Positions 58,601 through 64,000 of a stretch of 64,000 nucleotides of DNA are shown here, in pieces. This stretch comes from Siderastrea siderea. Taxonomy: Eukaryota; Cnidaria; Anthozoa; Scleractinia; Rhizangiidae. The stretch lies in NCBI GenBank assembly GCA_964030785.1, contig OZ034968.1, forward strand, positions 30,240,186 to 30,304,185, written 5' to 3'. The notes beneath the pieces are model-generated. The model was not told the DNA's origin, ran no database searches, and saw nothing but the letters and a program-made list of their open reading frames with translations. The position numbers and the translations under genes were made by a program. Position 1 is the first letter of the stretch. Each line of letters starts with the position of its first letter.

Positions 58601-61600
58601 TCGCTAAAAATTACTTCGTTTTAAACCCATGCTCATGCCTGATGTTAACAGCATAACCCTCGGACGTACAACCGTAATGGAATTCCCTTCCCCCAAACCT
58701 TTTTGCTGTTACAACACTTCAACATTACAACAAGAAGAATTTCACTTAAACAAGTAACCGCGCTATGAAAGGTATGGCTCCTACCCCTCTTTGTCACGCA
58801 ATCGTTGTTTCCACTGCTAATCAAAGATGGCTTACAAGTTGAGATAAACACTCGTACCCAGTCACTATTAATGAGTCTGGGGAAAGGTTCTATTGAGGCG
58901 CGCGGGGTGACATGTAACCTGCGATCAGGCCGAATTTTAGCATCGTTCTCATATTCTCTTACGTTGGTCGCTCGCTAAAATAGGGCCTGGTACAATCTCT
59001 CACAGGAGTTCGTGTCGGAGGCCAAATTTTGGCCGCGGGAATCTCGCAATCTGATTGGCCCTTTAACAATAGAGCTGTCAGCGGAAGTAAATTGTCTACG
59101 AGACTCGCTCACATTTTCGATCCGAAGGAACAAGTCTGCCGAAGTAAAATGTGTTGCTCTGATAAATTCTCGTCGTTCTAGAAGAATTGCCACCATTTCT
59201 TTTCCTGAGAATGGCGTTCCGTTTGACGCAAGCTGTCTCTCACCTGGAGCAGAGTAGTACAGCAACAGTGAAGTATGTATTCCGTTTTATCGCATCGTGT
59301 CTCGGAATTTGCATGAACAGAGTAGTGGTTGTTTCCGCGTTTTACGAAACAAAACGAACAGCAGACGAACAAGTGTCTTTCGCCAAGAATGATCAACAAG
59401 TCAACCGATAATTCGGTAAACTTAACGGTAAACTGATGTTTGGCGAGAGCCGCAATCAAGTCGCAATAACGATTTTCAGTTTATTCATTCATTGTTTAAT
59501 ACTTATGTCGTTTTATTGATCTCTGATATTGAAATCAAAGGATCTGACTAGTTTTATAATAAATGTTCTTCGTTTTAAAATTCGCTGCTGTTTAGAGATA
59601 AAATTCGCTGCTAATCTCAAATATTTATCACTTCTGGAACTAAATTAAATTACAAAATACTCCTTTGTTTATAAACGGTTTTATTTATATCTTCATTCTA
59701 AAGAATGAAACTGAAGGTATTTCTCTTAATTGCCCAAGGTTTTTTACGCAGAAAATCGGTGACAAATGCGAAGAGAATATTTCCGGATACCACCTGAAAT
59801 GGGAAAGGATTCAAGAATGCAGCATATTTTGTACGTGACAACCTCGTCGTTTTTTGAATTTTCATTCAGTTTCAGCTCAGATAGAGCAACCATGTACAAT
59901 ACCGGAACCATCAAGTTAGCAATCGTGTTAGACTTTCTCAAACGTCCTTCGCTTCTCATTTCCGGTTCCGGTGGTAGGCCCGTGCGCCTCGCGCTCGGTT
60001 TTTTGGGGTTTCACGCTTCCGAAATCGCGCTTCCAAAAAAAAATTCTGAGCTCGACTTGTGGGCAAGTCTACAATCGTGTAAATTTGAGTGCTTGTGCCT
60101 AGAAGATATATCGTAGCCTATGATTTTCTTATTTTGCCGACATTTGCGTGACTTTTTGCGAATTGCCGTTATGGGAAATTTGCATACCGAGGATCGTGCA
60201 AGCAGAAGAAATTTTGATTGGCTGTCAGTTGTTGAATGTCAATCAATCAAAAAAGTGGGCGGTAGACGTTCCGTAGAAGAATTGTATCAGGCTCTATTTT
60301 TCGTTTCGCCTGTCCCGCCTGTTTCACCGAGCGAAACGAAAATAGAGCCTGATCGCAGGTTAGGTGACATGTTACCCCGCGCACCTCAATAGAATCCAAT
60401 CTTCTCTCCCTTTCCCCCAGACTCATAAATAGCGACTGGGTACGAGTCTGATAAACATTATGGGTTTTGGCGCTGCTGGGTGGGGGGGGGGGGGGGGGGG
60501 AGGCCTGTCACGTCGTCTAAATACTTGGCCGCCATCAAAATCGGATTTTGTCAAAAAGGGCAGAAATTGAAAACAAATTACGCTAGACATATAGAATAAC
60601 ACTTTGACATACTAGACATATATAAAAACACTCTGCTGATTATTGTCAGCGTTTTATATTTTATGGTGAAAACCACGCATTTTTATTCAAAGGCTGGCTT
60701 GAACTCTTGCAACTTATGACATCATTGATATTTCGTAACCATTTCAACCGATTCTTACCAAACTTGCCAAAATGTATAGGGGAGTTTTTAATAAACTACT
60801 GTGAAGAAAAGGACCAGGTCTCTGTCAAAATAACACAGAAAAGAGCGGTTCTTCCCAGCTGGCTAAATTATTCGTACAAATCGGAAATTGAAGATATGCA
60901 AGTGTTTCACTATTTCTGAAATACTCTGTGGTTAGCTTTCCTTGGAGTTTGTTAACATTTAAATGTAGCATAGATATATTTTCATTATACTTCCAATATC
61001 TTTTGCTTGGTCTTCAAATCTACGAGTTTTAAGTAAAACATGAAATGGATTAACATATATTTTAGCATATGGCAGTGGTCGGCAGTGGCACTCTGTAGTG
61101 CATTAGCAAACTGTGTTTGTATTGGCGCTTCGATCGTGCCACCCGCTGCGTTATGGCAGTTTCACGGCCGCCAGTAGGTGAGCTACCGTTTTCTTTAAAC
61201 TATCCCTAAAACAGACCCAGTGAACTATACATCACTCCACGGTGAAGTTTTAATTCCAAACATAAACCCTAAGCACTGAACTATTTTAACCATTCGAGTC
61301 CCTTGCAGTTCACTAGACACACTATGTGTATAAAAAACACGTCTAATGTTTCCTAAGTTTCTCTAAAATATTTCTCTTCTTTCATCATCTCGTCAGTTGC
61401 TTTCTGTTGATTTTGAAATCATCTTTTCTGATTTTGGCAGCATACCCGTAAACTAACTGATCTCGGAGATTATTTTGCATCGATGAAGGCACATTGCATG
61501 TATCATATATGAATACCAATGAGAAAAGCAGTCTAAAGGAAAATGAAATACTTTACTTTGTACCAAGGGAAATTAACCGACATTTTCTGAAAAATAAACC

Positions 61601-61866
61601 GTTCATCGATTCCAATAAGCTGTTTTGTTTCAGTTCAATTGTTTTGAACTCAGCTGTTTCTCTCCTTAAATATTGTCGAGCACATTGACCGAGAGAAAAT
61701 ATTGAAACTTCCGCTAATATTTTTAAACACGTAAAAGTTTCAGCGAGATACCGAATTTTCGATATCAACAGCTAAAGGCTTTTGATTTTGGATATCGATC
61801 ACAAAGCAATAAATGCTTCTTACCTTGGAAACTCATCAGAGCGGCAAACAAGCAAACTCCATTCAT
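55608..61866 (-). CDS. Signal peptide + two fibronectin type II + Ly6 protein, GPI-type tail
   Basis: Four exons: 61866-61824 (MNGVCLFAALMSFQ, GTAAGA donor), 58022-57834, 57341-57156 and 55996-55608. Every junction is phase 1, and the joined length (807 nt) is open, giving 268 residues. Exon 2 is an FN2 domain (CCQFPFYY, then RFWCATDYKYD and GWGYC). Exon 3 is a second FN2 domain (CCIFPFKY, then HWCATRPEFD and GWGYC). Exon 4 is a Ly6 domain (TCFTCRSTESWERC up to ACCHGDLCNGG) with a weakly hydrophobic tail (LVSVLAVMSAIKFAF). FN2 modules bind collagen or glycans; Ly6 domains bind proteins. The mix suggests an adhesive cell-surface protein. The 3.8-kb first intron holds MITEs. If the exons are not joined, exon 4 alone is a Ly6 gene and exons 2-3 a secreted FN2 gene. 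Confidence 0.65.
56848..56950. repeat. GA-rich low-complexity stretch
   Basis: A purine-only tract of about 100 bases made of GGGAGA, GGAGG and GAAGAGG units lies in the intron between the second FN2 exon and the Ly6 exon. No coding sense is seen on either strand. Confidence 0.8.
58199..58293. mobile_element. Short MITE related to the element at 124-380
   Basis: CTCGTCCCCAGAGCC at the left and GGCTCTGGGGACGAG at the right are exact inverted repeats enclosing about 60 bases. The terminal motif is shared with the 257-bp element near the window start. It lies in intron 1 of the FN2-Ly6 gene. Confidence 0.6.
58850..60449. mobile_element. 1.6-kb element with ~120-bp terminal inverted repeats
   Basis: The left end reads ACTCGTACCCAGT, then ATGAGTCTGGGG, then GGCGCGCGGGGTGACATGT and CCTGCGATCAGGC. 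The right end (about 60330-60449) has the same blocks inverted in mirrored order. GATAAAC lies next to both ends (58843-58849 and 60450-60456). The interior has open stretches but none resembles a transposase. The element is in intron 1 of the FN2-Ly6 gene. A poly-G tract at about 60481-60500 follows it. Confidence 0.65.
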
Positions 61867-63332
61867 ATCTGTTCTATCGTGAATCAACTGGGAACACCTG
61901 GCATCCTTAGAATGATCAAAATACGCACTCACGCATCACTCTGCTGATTAGAGTTTGTCGCGATCAATATTTCATGACAGTCAAGGGTAGAACTCGTGAT
62001 GGGAAGTTCTTTCTATGAAAAACTGCCAATGCAATACTCTCTTGAATTCCTTTCTTGTCGGATGAAGTTATAGCGACGGCGAGCGACGATGTGGATCGAG
62101 GGTATAACTGAAATGAGCACACACATGATTTTAGGCCAACGGTTAAACCCCAACATCATGTGAGAGATGACAGATTATGTGACAAACTCGTGTGTCGTGT
62201 CTTTTCCCACGTTTTCTAATTATTATAATTTACTTTCATTGTTTTGGCCCCCGCGTCGCGCGAGGGATTGTGTAAGTTCAGCCACGAAAATTTAAGTACT
62301 TGTAGGATGTGTTCCATTGCGGTGGTACGGAAGTTCAAGATTATGCGAATGCTGAATGAGCTGGCGTAATTAAAGGATCAAATGGAAATTCGGGTTGTTC
62401 GTATTTTCCACATGTATACGTGCGAGTTTACACCACATCACGTGTTTAATTTTTCAGATTCGAAAAACCTTTTAATACAGTTTGAAGACCATGAAGAGAA
62501 AAGAGTGTTTTTTGATAGAAATCACAGTATTTTGTATTTATAATATTATCAGAACTTATTTAAAGCCACTAAAATAAAGTTTACCCTCACCCAAGCCCGC
62601 ATGCCGACCGATTTTTTTAAGCTAGTGAATGAATAAGTGAGTTACAATCTTATGTCAGAGTTCTGTGTTTTCACTAACACGTTCCCATAACAATGCGCGC
62701 TTGACAAGTTAAAATAATATATTCTAAAATCTCCGCAGCTGTTCATACTGTTCAGTTTTTAATCTAAATATCATATACTCAGATACAACTAGAATCAGTT
62801 AACTGCAGGCTATAGATATAAGCTCCTGAGGAAAAAAGTAATTTGAGGGTAAAAAGGATTTACGTAAATTTTCACCGTGATTGTGTTTTTCCTTTTCAAT
62901 ATCTGATATAATTTTTCTTCCTTGTAGAGCCTCTGATCTTCTTTCATTGCACTTATTCGACTATAGTGTATATCACAAATGTTCTAAGCTTAAAAAGGGT
63001 ATCTCAGAGATTAAATATGCTCACCCCCTGAAACTGACTGAAACTGTTGAAAAAAAAAACAGAAAACATATAGGATGTCATGTAGCGTAATTTGAGCAGT
63101 CCGTTGTCCGGATTTCGGTTAATTTTGTTAGCACTTCCCGACAGAAAATATATAGGATGTTTAAGTAACATAATTTGAGCAGTCGCTAGTCCAGATTTTA
63201 ATTAATTTTCTTAGTACTTTCCGGGACACGGCTACTTTCTATTCAAATTGCCTTACTGAGTAGTATTTCAGCTACACTGAGATTCGTAGTTGAGTTTGAA
63301 GTAAAAGGTTTGACGCCTCAATTACAGCAGGC
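61867..63332. other. Region between divergent first exons
   Basis: It separates the minus-strand FN2-Ly6 start (61866) from the plus-strand signal exon (63333), so it probably holds both promoters. No TATA box stands out. A tandem duplication occurs at about 63064-63235 (two ~85-base copies sharing ATATAGGATG and TAATTTGAGCAGTC). Confidence 0.4.
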
Positions 63333-63402
63333 ATGGGTAAAGATAGTAAAACACGATTCATTTTCAGTGGACTCATGTTTTTCGTTGCAGTTCTGCATGT
63401 CT
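63333..63402 (+). CDS. Signal-peptide exon of a gene running off the window
   Basis: ATG opens 23 codons, MGKDSKTRFIFSG then LMFFVAVLHV, ending at a strong GTAAGT donor in phase 1. The charged start, hydrophobic core and phase match the other Ly6-type first exons in the window. No partner exon is seen up to 64000, and first introns here often exceed 1 kb. It is likely the 5' end of another small secreted or GPI-anchored gene. Confidence 0.45.
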
Positions 63403-64000
63403 GTAAGTAACAGAAAACACTAGATTACCAGTATTATAAACAAAACCCGATCTTAATGTTCGGTTTCGGAAACAAACTTTCCGATCGGGTTTGTAACTGC
63501 GGTTTAGCATCCGTCGCCTGACTGCAGAAAATAAATTATATACTAGGCAACTGTTAAGAATAAGTGAATGTGTCGAGCCGGGTTGTTCGATCAAATAAAC
63601 GTGAGAAATTCAATCATTTGAACCGTACGTTTTGAGACTGATTGCATGTTGGAGTGATATTAAAAAAACAGTCGGTACATATCGCGCCTAGTTTTAGTTT
63701 AGGTTAGTTTAATACATATCAAAAATAAAACACCTTCTCAGTTAGAAACTGAGAACTAGGAACGACTGTAAGCGACATATTTTTTTGAGTAAATATAGCT
63801 ATAGCCTGTATAGTCCATAAAACCTGATAATGTTGATCTTTGCTGATCCTATCACATATAAAGGCCCCTTTCAGACCTCGTGCTACTGCCGTAGTTCCTC
63901 CGTGTAGCGCGGTAGGTTCTGTCGGGCTACATGGTAGTAACATGACTTGGTTTCAAACGTGCTGCTGCTGCCGCGCCGTGCTGAGCCAAGCTTAATTCAT

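Overview
The window is eukaryotic, animal genomic DNA. It has spliced genes with long introns, short signal-peptide exons with phase-1 GT/AG junctions, and abundant small inverted-repeat transposons, microsatellites and tRNA-derived repeats. The dominant content is small cysteine-rich Ly6/uPAR (three-finger) proteins with hydrophobic, GPI-type C-termini. Two fibronectin type II modules, an intact piggyBac and the general compactness suit an anthozoan cnidarian such as a coral or sea anemone. That taxonomic call is inference; no species marker gene is present.

Left part (1-32.7 kb): a tandem cluster of four closely related Ly6-type genes on the + strand, called A1 to A4 here. A1 is 5'-truncated by the window edge. 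Each of A2-A4 has a 49-nt signal-peptide exon, a long first intron, a ~170-nt exon and a last exon that ends in a hydrophobic tail. A3 and A4 share exons, introns and flanks, so they are a recent segmental duplication. Comparing them exposes insertions that one copy carries and another lacks. A minus-strand gene for a putative secreted acidic repeat protein lies tail-to-tail with A4 (32.07-32.66 kb); a truncated relic of its repeat exon follows A3 (17.5 kb).

Middle (18.0-27.4 kb): a ~9.4-kb repeat block splits the upstream flank of A4. It holds a degenerate array of ~1-kb units, a tRNA-Arg-like pseudogene or SINE head, a 2.86-kb element with terminal inverted repeats, and a short minisatellite.

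Centre (33-37.7 kb): a tRNA-derived SINE, a CCAAT-CCAAT-TATA promoter-like cluster before a 49-codon reading frame, and a complete piggyBac element. The piggyBac has TTAA target sites, terminal repeats and an uninterrupted 596-residue transposase with its catalytic aspartates.

Right part (37.8-64 kb): more divergent Ly6 genes. One is on the minus strand (37.9-41.25 kb) and two are on the plus strand (46.9-49.5 and 51.5-54.1 kb). A four-exon minus-strand gene (55.6-61.9 kb) appears to encode signal peptide, two FN2 domains, one Ly6 domain and a GPI-type tail. Further phase-1 signal-peptide exons without an assigned partner lie at 38.8, 50.8 and 63.3 kb. Large inverted repeats and minisatellites occupy 42.5-46.2 kb.

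Taken together, the window is a Ly6 surface-protein cluster that seems to grow by tandem duplication and by shuffling of phase-1 exons, in a dense background of DNA transposons. Exon models are read by eye from splice signals and frame; none is supported by transcripts here.
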